Source: Aureobasidium sp. EXF-3400
Taxonomy: Eukaryota > Ascomycota > Dothideomycetes > Dothideales > Saccotheciaceae
DNA: 64,000 nt
Assembly (NCBI GenBank): GCA_024195585.1
Contig: SWBL01000168.1
Location: 1 to 64,000, forward strand
Direction of reading: 5' to 3'
Part shown: positions 45,848 through 57,846 of the stretch, piece after piece
Layout: each line of letters opens with the position of its first letter
How positions within the stretch are numbered: the stretch's first letter is position 1
The notes under the pieces: model-generated
The model's database searches: none
Told to the model about the DNA's origin: nothing
The model's input: only the letters and a program-made list of their open reading frames with translations
Position numbers and translations under genes: made by a program

Positions 45848-47473
45848 ATGGCTGGTCTCTACCTCTATTTACTCGGCATCACGTTTGCTATCGTCACCGC
45901 CTCATACTTCGCTCTAAATCACAAGCAAAGAGCTTTGATTTTGAGCAGATTCGGCCTCGACAGACAGCATAGACTACCATGGGCACCCCAAGGATCCCCA
46001 TCTCTAACAAAACATGGACTATCCGAGAAAACAGCTCTACCTACTGGCCAAGAGTACAAAGACACCTTTCCTCCCAACAGACGTCCTGCCCTAGCAGAGC
46101 TCACCGACAGCCGCTTCAGCGTGGGTGGAAAGTCAGGAAAGGGTCTGAGTGAGCTACCTCACAACACCGACAAAAGCCTACCGCACGACCGCAATGTTCT
46201 GGCTCCGCAATACAAGAAACACACTACACCCACTGGCTTCACCGTCGAGGAAGTCAAGGCTCTGGGCAACTTCCCAGATTATGCTACCCTGAGTGGTGTT
46301 CCTCTACCTGCACCCTACACCGACTTCAATATCAAGACTGCCATGTCCAGACCATACAGACCTTTCCGATGGCAATACCACCAAACAATGTGTAAGTCGG
46401 GCCTACTTCCCACAATCAGTACGCAGCACTCACACCTTCACAAAGCATACAAAAAACTAGAACCAGACTGGTGGCTCGAACTCGACAAAACCTACATCTC
46501 ACGCATAAAGCAACGTCAAGACCTTCACGCAAAACACGGTTCTCAAATCATTCAATCCCTTGCCGGCTCTGAAATCGCATGCAAAGAACTCATGGAAATG
46601 GTATTGCAGTTTCTCTGTTCCCGATACCCTGCTTACTTCTCCATCGACGCCCGCAACTTTACTTTCCGCAATAATATTCTTGACACTACAACTGATCTTC
46701 GAGAGAAAGATCCATTGGAGGTGTTGCTGGATAATGTACCAGAGGACTTTGCAATCATGTTGAGGAACCCTGACACTGGATATTATAGCTTTAGAGCAGG
46801 TGTGATTTGCAGTTCTCTGGGATGGAGTTTGGGAACGAAGATTGGGAAGGACTTGAAGGATGTTCATGAGGGTATCCCTGATTACAAGGAGAAGATGGAG
46901 TTTTCGATGGATAGGTAAGTTTTTGCTGCTCTTCTCTTCTGTTGTTTATCTTTTCTTTTTCTGACACAGAATTGCAAAAGCCAATTGGATAGCAGATTCT
47001 TCTCCAAGATGGCTACGGATAAACCCATTCAACGCGGTTCTTGGGGCATCAGTGTTGATGAGCCACTATTTCTATCCGCCGACGACTCCTCCCACCTCAA
47101 CAACACTCAAGACCCTTCACTCTCCCTCTCACGCACAAACCTTCGCGTAGATTGGCAAACACTCCGTCGCCTGCCCCTCTCAGGCGCCATAGCATTTAAC
47201 TTTAAATGCCTCTTCACTCCCATTTCCTCCCTGAACAACGAACCTTATATCCCAGGTTTACTTGCCAAAATACTCAAAGAGGGAAAGAAAGAGTTGATGG
47301 AATATAAGGGAACGAAAAATGTAGAACATGTTGTTGTTCCTGCGTTGGAGGAGATGGAGAGGGTGCAGAAGGAACGGGGGGTTGTGGAGGAGGGGTGGGA
47401 GGTTCAGACACTGGAGCAGTATCCTTGGTTTCCTGGGTGGGAGGATAAGTGGCAGAAGGAACAGGGGTTTTGA
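45848..47473 (+). CDS. DUF3445 (HODM-like) membrane-anchored protein
   Basis: DUF3445 includes the alpha subunit of haem-dependent oxidative N-demethylase; activity of the fungal proteins is unproven. Exons 45848-46914 and 46996-47473; 514 aa. The N-terminal helix LYLYLLGITFAIVTASYFAL is a membrane anchor. The domain shows FNIKTAMSRPYRPFRWQYHQ, WWLELDKTYISRIKQRQDLH, EDFAIMLRNPDTGYYSFRAG and VICSSLGWSLGTKIGKDLKD. After the intron come FFSKMATDKPIQRGSWGISV and FNFKCLFTPIS, all in family order. The join MDR-FFSKM uses the AG at 46994-46995. A nearer acceptor at 46978-46979 (AAAAG|CC) would add four residues. Confidence 0.85.
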
Positions 47474-47690
47474 GACAGAGATGCATACGTTTGTGACACA
47501 AGACTGTATGCTCTGATATAAATTGCATAGTAGTTGCAGTATACGAAAAGACATCTCAATTCATTCAAACTCATGTTGCTTGTGCAGTATCATTATATGC
47601 TCATTCCTAACGCATCCTTCGTACCATGTTTCTTTCCCTCAAGCCACGCATGTTGCATCAATTCATCAAAAGAAAGCCGAAAGAGAAAAA

Positions 47691-50596
47691 TCAATGCTCC
47701 CCTTTCCTCTCTGCGTGTTCCAATTCCTTGACATACCGCACAAAAGCCTTTTTATGCACCAAACCCGCAAACTTGCCTCCGTCAAGCACACACAAGTACC
47801 TCAATCCCAACTTCGAAAACAACTCAAACACCAGTTCAAGCGGTGAATGTATATCCAAAGCCATAGGCGATGGATCCACGCAACTGGAGAAATCAAGCTG
47901 TCCATCATTCAACCCATATCCAGGTTCTGTGTCGTCTGCAGAAAGCATAGCAGATAACTCAGAAGCACTCGTTGCGTCTCGAGATATGGGGCGGCCTAGA
48001 TAACATAATGCATCTTCTTCACTGCCTGCATCGACATGATCAAGAGCAAATTCCAAATCAGGACCGGGGATAATACCAACAAGCACACCGTGTTTTAGTA
48101 TTGGGAGGCCGCCGTCGAGTTCGCCGGCCATGTGCATGTATTCGAGTTTAGAGCGTAATTGGTGGGATGGTATGTAGGGTGAGGAGGAGATATCGATGAG
48201 GCGTTTGGGGTTTGGTGCGTGGGTTATGTCGCCGAGGTCGCCGAGGAATGGGGGGTGGGATTTGGCGTCGAGGTAGGGGTAGGAGTTCATGTCTGTTAGG
48301 AGATCCTGGGGCGCGGGTTAGTGGGAAAGTAGAGGGGATGGGAGGGAGGTAGCTTACGTAGATGGATAGAGGTTCGAGGGCATCGGAAGTCCATTTCGAT
48401 ACTAAGACGCCGATGGAGAAGGGAAGAACGTGCTCCAGGGAACCGGTGAGTTCGAATAGAATGACTGCGAGGGTGACGGATAGTCTAGTTACTCCAGTCA
48501 TGGTGGCACCAGCTGCTACAAGTGCGTAAACACCTGGTACAACACATGATTCTGGATTGCCATTCACAGGGCAGTTGCCAAAGATCTCCAATTGTGGGTA
48601 CTTCATGACGATGAGCTGCACCGTATGACCCACAATGCGTCCAAGAAGACCACCAACAACCATAGATGGTACATAAATACCAGCAGGGAGTTTGACACCA
48701 AAAGTTACCACTGTAAGGGCTGACTTGATCACAAACGCAATGCAAAGATATCCAATGACGTTAGGGATATTCTCCTCTGTAGGGCAGAGTCCATAACCAG
48801 TTGAGCTGAAAGAATTGCAAGGGCTGGCCAGTTCAAATAGTAGCTCTGAGACAGGAATCCTAGTGTATCTGTTCCAGAAGCTGACAAGTCCAGTGATGAG
48901 AGCAACCAAGAAAACTTCCAGGACTGGATACTTTTTGATACTCGGGATGCGTCGGAAAGTAGTTGCCCACAGACGAGATGCTTTGATGAAGAGTGCTCCT
49001 AGGATGCCACCAAGGACACCCAACAGAATGAAAATGGCCATTTCGAAGAACTGCCAGTCAGTCAAGTAACGGACTTCAAAAAGCACAATCTTGTTGGTGC
49101 CGTAAGGGTTGAGAAATTTCAAGGATAGTGCTGCAGCCTATGTACAGGTCGATTAGCATTTGCACACGCATAGGAAGCTTCAGCAGTACTTACTATGCAG
49201 CAGAAAAAGGTTCGGAACAGAGTCTTTGGTGGGAAGAAGTAACTGACTTCTTCCAAACTGAAAAGAACACCTCCGATTGGGGAACCAAAGGCGACTGCGA
49301 CACCACTTGCAGCGCTCGCGCTGAGAATTTCGCGTCTTTTGGCGTCGTTGACATGATATTTTTCAAACATGCGGCATGCAACATTGCCTACACATGTTGC
49401 GATATGCACAAATGGCCCCTCCTTACCGATTGAAAGGCCAGAAGCAACACTCAGGATCAAGCCCAGAGTCTTGAAGACAAGAGTTCGCAGACCAAGGTAT
49501 CCTCTGATGATGAAACCACTGAGAATGACTTTGACTTCAGCTACACCACTTCCAGCAGCTGGGTAGTATACCATAGGAGGGCGTTGAGCAGCTTCGGCGA
49601 AGCGACGCGTAGGGCTGCCTGCACTGTCCTTTCTGGCTTCAGCAGTGGTCGGAGCGTGTGCAGCGAGATTTTCATCGAGTGTAGACAGACTGACGGCCGA
49701 GCTGATGACAGTCTTTGTCTGCAAGGTGACCATGCAGGCTGCCAGGGACAGAGCTATCACCCAAAAGACGAAAGCAGCAAAATCAAACCAACCATTCTCG
49801 TCAGGACCAGGAGTCAGGGATACTGACCAACGATTCCATTGATCACAGGTACTGGCGCCTTCGCAACAACTTCTCTTTCCATAGTACCATGTGTGAGAGC
49901 AATAGCCCGTCTTCAAATCGAATATGACAGACTCAGAGACATCCACGATGTATGCGATGCCAGCGGTAACGCAACCAATAACGGCGACCAGTATCCAGCC
50001 TTGAGCAGAATCGAACAAAGCCTCAGCTCTACCCCTAAAGCCTTTGCGGCTGCGCAACTCTTTTAGTCGAAAGGCATCGCTTATGCTGTCTTGTACCCAA
50101 TCGGTGCTCGTGTACTGATCGTACCACACGCGGTCGTCGTAGTAAATGGATTCGGATAGCTTTTGTTGGTCTTCGTCTTCGTCGTCATGGGTCTCTGCCA
50201 TTTGAGTTAGCAAATGGGTAATGCTCAGGAAGCGGGATATCTACCTTGAACTCGACTCGCTTCGGCGCCAAATGCTTTGGCAACTCTTGAGGTGAGAGTG
50301 CCTGAGCGTCTTTCACTGATCGGAGCGCTGTTCCTCCTTCGGAACGTCTTCTTTGGTGACTGCGGCGCTGAGGCTACGGCACGATAGGATGGGCGGCCAT
50401 CAGGGTTGTCGAGAAGGGAAGCGTGGTCGTCGAGGACCAAGCGTGAGGGCAGTCGGCTTTTGAGATCCCAGTCAGAGGCAAGACGGCGGCCATGTCTTCT
50501 CACAGTGCTACCTCTACTACTCCTGGGTGTAGGCGGTGTGCTATCCTGGTCAAATGCGTCTGCGTCGTACGCATACGATGCTACAGATTTCGGCAT
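47691..50596 (-). CDS. CLC-family voltage-gated chloride channel / exchanger
   Basis: Moves chloride, probably in Golgi, endosome or vacuole membranes. Exons 50596-50245, 50194-49194, 49137-48358, 48305-47691; 915 aa. The cytoplasmic N-terminus is Ser/Arg-rich. Channel motifs are in order: GSGVAEVKVILSGFIIRGYL, GKEGPFVHIA with the gating glutamate, SPIGGVLFSLEEVSYFFPPK, and KLPAGIYVPSMVVGGLLGRI. GKEGPFVH with glutamate is usual for both channels and exchangers. The C-terminal 200 residues form a pair of CBS domains (KRLIDISSSPYIPSHQLRSK and FSKLGLRYLCVLDGGKFAGL). The protein is complete and of usual size. Confidence 0.93.
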
Positions 50597-51367
50597 TAGG
50601 TCACTTGCATGTGCATGTATTTGCGAGGAAGCACCACCTTGCCCGAGATACAGAAAGATATACTGTAGGCTACAGCTCGGAGATGAGAGAGCATCAGTGC
50701 CCCCCTTGACCGCTGGCTAGTACTCCATACCTCGAGTCGCTACCTGACTATCCACTGCCTTCTGACGCGATGGAGCCCTTGGCACATGATCATGCTAGTC
50801 GATCTGGGGTGCTCATGACATGAAAAGACGTCTCAAGGGGCTTCTCCTGGCTTATCGTTCACGCTGCCAATCGTCGACAACCGTGACGATTCCTTACGCT
50901 TTGTTGCTGCATCCCGCTTCTAAAAGCGCAGATGACCCTACCGTTTAAGCTTTGGACCCTGCGCTTGCTCCGCCAAGGTCCATCAGAGCGGTGTGACTGG
51001 ACAGCAGGCTGAACATCAACTCCATATCTCACCCTACACGTCGTTTTCCCTACGCGATCTTTCTCCTGAATCTCTCTCCCGTCCTTGCCGTCGCCACATA
51101 AGACATGCGAAGACGCTGCTTCTCGAATCTGCTCCTCCACAGACCGGTAGCGGCATCACGACTTGAAACGTTCGGTGCTAAGGACTAAGGACCGAGATAA
51201 GTGATAAGGGCAAGTTCCTCCATCTGTTGTGTGTTTATCCGATGAGCCGCCAAATCCCGTCGTATAGTATACTCCACTCCCTCTCCACAACTGCCATATC
51301 ATCACGCTAGTGCTTTGTACCTCTCCTTGTTTGTTTCATCATCGAACACTCTTTCCACAGATCTGCC
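50597..51367. other. Intergenic, divergent CLC / IAH1 promoters
   Basis: 771 bp. A TATA-like GTATAGTATAC lies at 51261-51271, about 97 bp before the IAH1 start. No gene or RNA recognised. Confidence 0.45.
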
Positions 51368-52272
51368 ATGGAACAATTCGTCTTATTTGGTGATTCCATC
51401 ACACAACAGTCTGCCAGCCAGGCCAGTGGTTTTGCTTGGACGCCAGCATTGCAAGATGGTATGCGATTCCATCGCCTTGTCTTGTACCTGGCTAAGCCAT
51501 CATAGCATACATTCGTCGTCTTGATGTGATCAACAGGGGCTTCAGGTAGGCGTGCTCGAACTCTGTAAGACAACCTCAATCTGACATGTTGCCATCAGTG
51601 GATACAATACCTCGCAGGCCTTGAGTGTCCTCCCTCGTATCCTGCCAACTCCTGAACAAGGCCGTATCCGCTTGATGGTCAGTCTAGCATGTTATATGAT
51701 GAAGATCTGGTGCTCATTGGGTTCTGCAGACCATTTTCCTTGGTGCCAATGATGCCCGGCTACCAAACACTCCAGGATTCTCTCAGACTGTGGATCTTGA
51801 ACAGTACAAGAAGAACTTGACGGACATTATCAACCATCCCAAGCTGCAAGCACACAAGCCTCAGCTTATCTTGCTCACACCACCTCCAATTGAGGAGAGA
51901 AAGGCACTTGCGCACGACCAGACAAATGGCATCAACGTTATGAGACGCACTGCTTCAAACACAGCCAAGTACGCAGAGGCAGTTCGCGAACTTGGTCAGA
52001 AGTTCGACATTCCCGTCCTCGATGTTTGGGCCGCTTTCATGAAGGAAGCCGGTTGGAAAGAAGGTGAGGCATTGGCTGGCTCAAGTGAGATTGAGCAGAA
52101 CCAGGCTCTTGCCGACATGCTGCACGATGGACTTCACTTGAATCCTGAAGGCTACGAAGTCATCTATCGGGAATTGATGAAGTTGATTACCGAAAAGCTG
52201 CCAGAGCATGCTCCTGACAGTATTCCATATGTGCTTCCTTCTTGGGACAACGCCGAGGCTTGGAAGCAGTAG
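51368..52272 (+). CDS. IAH1: Isoamyl acetate-hydrolysing esterase 1-like SGNH hydrolase
   Basis: Hydrolyses short-chain acetate esters. Exons 51368-51458, 51506-51545, 51599-51677 and 51730-52272; 250 aa. The start MEQFVLFGDSITQQ has nucleophile Ser10 in the GDS motif. RRLDVINRGFSGYNTSQAL spans a 40-nt exon and gives the block-II Gly. GANDA at 75-79 gives Asn77. DGLHLN near 203-208 gives Asp203 and His206. All four SGNH blocks are present. The three short introns must be removed to see blocks II and III. Confidence 0.93.
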
Positions 52273-52622
52273 GGATGCCAAACAAAGACATGTAGAATGT
52301 AGACAAAAGTACAGAAGAGAAAGAGGACAATTCTCAAGAAGCATTTAGTGTTCATGCACCTTAGTGAAGATCTTGGGAATAAAACGTGGGTTAGCATATG
52401 GAGCACAGACGATTTTTGGTGACGTATTTCTGCGACTTTGGAAAAGATGGAAGTTGCGCCCAGCCTCGAGGGAACGGCTTTGACACGTCCAAGACGATTG
52501 TGCCTTGGTTTGCTGCTTGCTCTGTCACTTTCGACCATTCATACTGGAAGAGACAGGCGTGCGTTCATATTCGACCATCTCGCCAACCTTTCCGAAACAA
52601 CCGCACACGAATAATCTTCATC
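52273..52622. other. Intergenic, IAH1 3' end and RMD8-like promoter
   Basis: 350 bp. The downstream frame is open upstream to an ATG at 52398, but the family-like start is at 52623, preceded by AATCTTCATC. I see no further gene. Confidence 0.5.
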
Positions 52623-54252
52623 ATGGCGACACAAGCCGAGTCGACTCCCCTGCTGGGCAAGAAGCCCGATCGTCCTGTTCGCAGCGTCACTTTCAATCCT
52701 ACCATTGCAACGAGTAGCCCGCCGACTCGTAGACCTATGTTCCCGTCGTCCTCTGCACATTCAACAGGCTCTGTCACAACGATAAACACTCCTCCGAGAG
52801 ATGGCACCCAGCCCATGCTCTCGGCCCTCAACAGCAAACTCCGCAGAAGAAATAGTCAAGGCGCCCCATTGTCGATAGCTCCGTCTCTTCCCGCTGCAAA
52901 GATCGGTCCCCAACGCACAACAAGGACGGCCCAGAAGCTAAAACTCCTACCGAACCCGGAACACGGTGACGACGGTCCCGACGAAGAGAGTGGTCGCGAC
53001 GTCTACTCGCAATTCACCAGGATAAAGGATCCCACCGCCCGCCGTGATGCCGCAAGGTTAGGCAAGGATGATAGAGACAAGCTGCCTCGTGTCACTGCAT
53101 ACTGTACCGCCAGCTCATATCGCATGGAAGAGCTGTTGCGCTTCCTCAAAGGTCGCAAACTTAAGAAGGCTGCACCAAAGCAATTCGACGAATGCATATA
53201 CACCCCATACCAATACAACGCCAAGTCAGAACCGCACATCATGGAAGACGCCAAGGTCGTACATTCTACTGCTCAACGTAGATTTTCCGACAGTGCTATC
53301 GAGGTCGAAGGTAATGCTGAGAGGAGACGGGAAGATTTGCTGGATCTGCAGGAGAGCAGTGAATCGGCCATATTAGAAAATCACGAGGCATCGACATCTA
53401 GTGAAGCTCTACATATGCCGCATGCCGACGGTCCCGACTTTGACACAACAGTCCACGTTCCTGAAGTCTTTTGCTTCGAGTATGGTGTTGTTGTAATATG
53501 GGGCATGTCTGTTCAACACGAGCAAAAGTTCTTGAAGGAGCTGGCTAAATTTGAGACTGAGAAGCTCTCGAAAGACGACATTCAACAAGAAAACTTCAAC
53601 TTCTACTACACCAAGGAATATCAGGCTCGAATCTACAACGACTTTATCAGTTTGAGAGAGAAGAAGAACTACATGACCAAGTTGGCCATTAGTCATGCCT
53701 TGGCACAAAGCACAAAGGTTTGTATATTGACTGAGATCAAGCAGATAAGAGAAGCTAATTCGCGTGACAGACATCACTGTACGAGGACTTGGTAGACAAC
53801 ACAATCGACGTCAACAAAGAGATTCCAGCACAAATCGCATTGACGGGTAAAGTCAACATGTCACGCAAGGAGATCAACATGCAGATTGGAGAACTGTTTA
53901 TATTACGAATCAACATCCATCTTCAAGGATCAGTGCTGGATGCGCCGGAACTCATGTGGGCAGAACCCCAACTTGATCCGGTGTACCAGGCTGTGAGGAG
54001 TTACTTGGAGATGGATCAGAGAGTGAGTCTCTTGACAGAACGACTGGACGTTATTGCGGATCTGCTGGCGGTGTTGAAGGATCAGTTGACACATTCACAT
54101 GGTAAGTGCACAATAACCAAAGACATCTTAGAATCAGGCTAACACATCATTCAGGTGAATACTTGGAGTGGATCGTGATTGTGCTGATCGCAGCTGAGAT
54201 TATCGTGGCCATTATCAACATCGTGGTAGACTTGTATGCAGGCGTGGATTGA
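52623..54252 (+). CDS. Rmd1/Rmd8-type DUF155 membrane protein
   Basis: Family named for yeast genes needed for meiotic nuclear division; related animal RMND1 acts in mitochondria. The role here is unknown. Exons 52623-53717, 53771-54101, 54155-54252; 507 aa. A disordered Ser/Pro-rich N-terminus of about 150 residues is followed by the DUF155 core: RVTAYCTASSYRMEELLRFL, VFCFEYGVVVIWGMSVQHEQ, SLYEDLVDNTIDVNKEIPAQ and MSRKEINMQIGELFILRINI, then the LLTERLDVIADLLAVLKDQL coiled region. One C-terminal membrane helix (EYLEWIVIVLIAAEIIVAII) crosses the last intron. The domain order is complete. Confidence 0.92.
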
Positions 54253-54750
54253 GGTAGTAATGGCACGGGGCAGTAGAGGAGGGGTAGAGCGGGTAGAATC
54301 ACAATGCCTCGTTGCAGGACAATATAGGCGTGGGTATGAATGAAGAGTTATAGGAAGAGGGGTAGTGCATGGTGCATTTGCTCGTAATCGTATCGGACTT
54401 TGCCGAAACTTATGTCCGACAAGTTGAGTGTTTTGGTGCAGAGACGAATGAGAAAGGGGTGGATGATGGTTGAAGATATCAGGGGCATTCGTATTGTGCA
54501 ACAGCAACAACGGTTAATACAGGTGCAGTGTTGATGTTGTTGGTGCATTGGTAAATGGGCGGGCGGACTGGTTCAGGAGAAGTTGGATTCGAGCTTGAAT
54601 GATGCATGGCCAGACCCCACAGCAACACGCAAGCAAGCCAGACAGCCTCGGTGTCTTCTTGCGGTATAATCGATTCGAAACCACTGCAGTCGTGCGACAT
54701 TCGCTTGCTACCTACCCTCGGAGGAATACTATGCTCAGTGTCTGGACTCG
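54253..54750. other. Intergenic, RMD8-like 3' end and PIK1 leader
   Basis: 498 bp. It holds a small upstream ORF at 54731-54754 whose stop overlaps the PIK1 start. No other feature recognised. Confidence 0.5.
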
Positions 54751-54754
54751 ATGA
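54731..54754 (+). promoter_or_regulatory. Possible upstream ORF overlapping the PIK1 start (ATGA)
   Basis: ATG at 54731 opens a 7-codon frame (MLSVWTR) ending in TGA at 54752-54754. The PIK1 ATG is 54751-54753, so stop and start overlap as ATGA. If the mRNA begins upstream, PIK1 translation would need leaky scanning or reinitiation. Confidence 0.5.
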
Positions 54755-57700
54755 GTTGGAACTTGCTCGAGCGCTTCATCGAGTCGGAACACTTCAACCG
54801 GGATCCGTCGTTGACTGTGGCCTATCTGGCTCGATATGCCGACCATGTTGGAATTCAATATGTCCTCTGCTCCAAGTTGCGCCAGTTCAGCTATGAAGAC
54901 ATTGAGTTCTTTCTGCCGCAGCTATGCCACCTGGTCATGTCGCTGGACAACGAAAGCATGGCCCTCGAGGACTTTATCCTCGACCTGTGCGAGGAGTCGG
55001 TGAATGGCGCTCTCCTGGTACCATGCGCCTCCCCTATCCCACCTATCCATGCTTATACCATGTGCAGACTTTCTGGCTTTTGCAAACATACCTCCGCGAC
55101 CTCGCCCAAACACCCACTTCCAACGCCTTCAAAACGTGCCGCCGCATCTACAACAGAGTCCAACGCATCGTCTTTGGCTCCTCTGAGCCCGTCCGCCGAG
55201 AAAAGATTACCGAGAACGTCTTGCCCGTCACGCTGCTATCCAGTCTTGTGCTCGGTGCTATAGCTGCGCCCTTCCTTCCCCGTCATGCTGGTCCGCTGGC
55301 CATTGCGCAAGCCAGGAGGCCGCGTCCTGTAGAAGAGACCATATCCGACAACATACAACCCCAGCGCATATCCAGGAGTCATACCGTCTCGGGTGCCCCT
55401 GGTCGCTCAAGAAGGCCCCGACCTCCGCCGCAAACGAACAAGGATGCTTCGACTCCACCCGGCACCTCGACACCCAGAAGAGCGTCGCGACCTATGTCCA
55501 TGTTAGTCAGGGATTCTCCGACACCTACGAAAGACTCGCCCGGCAATCGCGCCATGGCAGAGGCATTGCGAGCAACACAAAACAATCAAGCCTTTGCAAG
55601 CACATCATCTCTTCCAGAGCTTCCTTCACAGCCTGCTCCCGAGCCGCCGCGACTCTCTCGCCAGCATACAGAACACTCTGTCGGTCGTCATTCAACAAGC
55701 ACAAAGAACATTAATCTTGCCAACATGTCACATTCGCAAAAAGTCCGTATGCTGCGTTCAAACTATTTCCGCAGTCAGACGCAATTCCTCAGCGCCCTCG
55801 AGGATATTTCCAACCGTCTGGTTGCTGTGCCGAAGCCTGCTAGATTGAGTGCTCTTCGTGCTGAGCTCGCTTTGATTGCTCAAGACCTGCCTGCCGAAGT
55901 GGACGTGCCTTTACTCTGTCCTGCGACCCTTCCAGATGGCAGTGCAAGCCGTAGTCAACATCATCGTATCGTCAGACTAAACCCTGCTGAGGCCACTAGT
56001 CTGAACAGTGCTGAGAGGGTGCCCTACCTTTTGATGGTGGAGGTATTGCGCGAAGACTTCGATTTTGATCCGGAAACTGACCAAAATACCGAGCTCCTCA
56101 CCAAGCTGATACTCGAAAAGGGCAAACCCAAGCGTCGCCTGTTTGATATTACAGACGCATCACGAGAGTCCGCTCGCTACCAAACCGAAGCCACAGTTGA
56201 GAACGATAGTGTCCTCGAGCCTGCAGCTGGCGATTTGGCCAGTCCTGCTTTATTGCAAGAAGTAGACGGGCGCAGTACTCCCCGCAACATCTCTAGATCA
56301 CATACCCCTTCTAATGCCGCTATGCTGAGGGAGCTTCCCAGACTGTCTAGCGGCGTGAGCACGCTGTCATCAACAAGCCTTACCACTCCTCGAACTTCTG
56401 ATCTCCCAATGAGTAGATCTGCTAGTCCCTCTCCTTTTGCCTCAGCGGCTGGCCGCTCGCAAGCTGCAGATCAACCCGACTTTTCTGCCCTGGCAACTCA
56501 CATGCGAGCTGCTTCATCTATGCTCTCACAACTCGAGCTGAGCAGCTCAAAACGACCGAAAGCTGAAGTTGCCGCCATCAAGGCCAGGATCATTGCCAGT
56601 ATGCAAAGTCTCGAAGAGCAGAGCTTTTACACCGACGATACTGTGCACGCCACCAATTTTGATGCCATTATGGCCAACGCGAATAACATTGGCTCGCACG
56701 CCGAGCCAGCCGACATCGAAGACCCTGCTTTGGAAGCTGCAGATGCAGACCCCAATCTGAGTTCCAACGCAGGTGCCGCACGCATGGAGAATGACATCAA
56801 GACAGGAGGTGTACAGCGCAAGGGCGACCGCGACGATCCTTCAGCAGCAACCTTTGGCGAAGCCTGGGAAATGAAAAAGGAGCGTATACGTCGCTCATCA
56901 CCCTATGGCTGGATGAAAAACTGGGACTTGATCTCCATGATTGTAAAAACAGGAGCCGATTTGCGTCAAGAAGCTTTTGCCTGTCAACTCATCGCCGTAT
57001 GCTCCAAGATCTGGACCGAAGCCTCTTGCGACGTTTGGGTCAAAAACATGCGCATACTCGTCACTGGCGAGTCCTCAGGCTTGATCGAAACAATCACCAA
57101 CGGCGTATCCCTACACTCACTCAAACGCTCTTTGACACTTTCCTCCATCGCTTCTGGCAGCAACCCTCGAAAACGCATGGCTACACTGCACGATCACTTT
57201 GTCACTACCTTCGGCAAACCAACCTCTGCCTCTTACATCTCTGCCGTGGATAACTTTGCAAAAAGTCTAGCTGCTTACTCGGTTATTTCATATATCCTGC
57301 AACTCAAAGATCGGCATAACGGTAACATTCTCATCGACAATGTGGGCCATATCGTACACATCGATTTCGGCTTCATGTTGTCCAACACACCAGGTTCCAT
57401 GGGCTTTGAAGCCGCACCCTTCAAGCTTACCCAAGAATACATTGATGTACTGGGTGGCCTGGACTCCACTCCCTTTGCCTCCTTCAAACAACATATGAAA
57501 GAAGCATTCCAAGCACTGCGTCGCGAGGCAGAAAGAATTGTCATGCTAGTGGAATTGATGGGCAGAGAGTCACGTATGCCTTGTTATTCTGGAGGTGTGG
57601 TTAATGTTGTTGCTGCACTGAGGCAAAGGTTTGTGCTTGAGAAGAGTAGAGAGGAAGCTGGGGTTTGGGTGGAGGAGTTGGTTGCGAAGAGTGCGGGAAG

Positions 57701-57846
57701 TTATTATACTAGGCTGTGAGTATCTCCTATCTTCCTTCCTGCCTCTTTTGTAGGGGTGGCAGGGGAATTTCCTTCTGGATAATTTTTGCTGACGTGAACA
57801 ATGCAGTTACGACACTTTCCAATATCGTACCCAGGGGATCTACTAG
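54751..57846 (+). CDS. PIK1: Phosphatidylinositol 4-kinase Pik1
   Basis: Makes PI4P at the Golgi for secretion. Exons 54751-55017, 55068-57715 and 57807-57846; 984 aa. The N-terminal lipid-kinase-unique region begins MSWNLLERFIESEHFNRDPS and continues through RQFSYEDIEFFLPQLCHLVM. The first intron falls exactly before TFWLLQTYLRD. A Ser/Pro-rich region (about 170-520) carries the NVM/frequenin-binding-type segment NMSHSQKVRMLRSNYFRSQT. The kinase domain has FGEAWEMKKERIRRSSPYGW, DRHNGNILIDNVGHIVHIDF with the DFG-like motif, and SMGFEAAPFKLTQEYIDVLG. An in-frame TGA at 57717-57719 is avoided by the last intron, which adds YDTFQYRTQGIY, the conserved C-terminus. Confidence 0.95.

Noticed and set aside
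52398..52622. Upstream ATG of the RMD8-like frame
   Set aside because: The 75 extra residues look like translated leader (Cys, Trp, His-rich); the start at 52623 gives the usual MATQAESTPLLG-type N-terminus.
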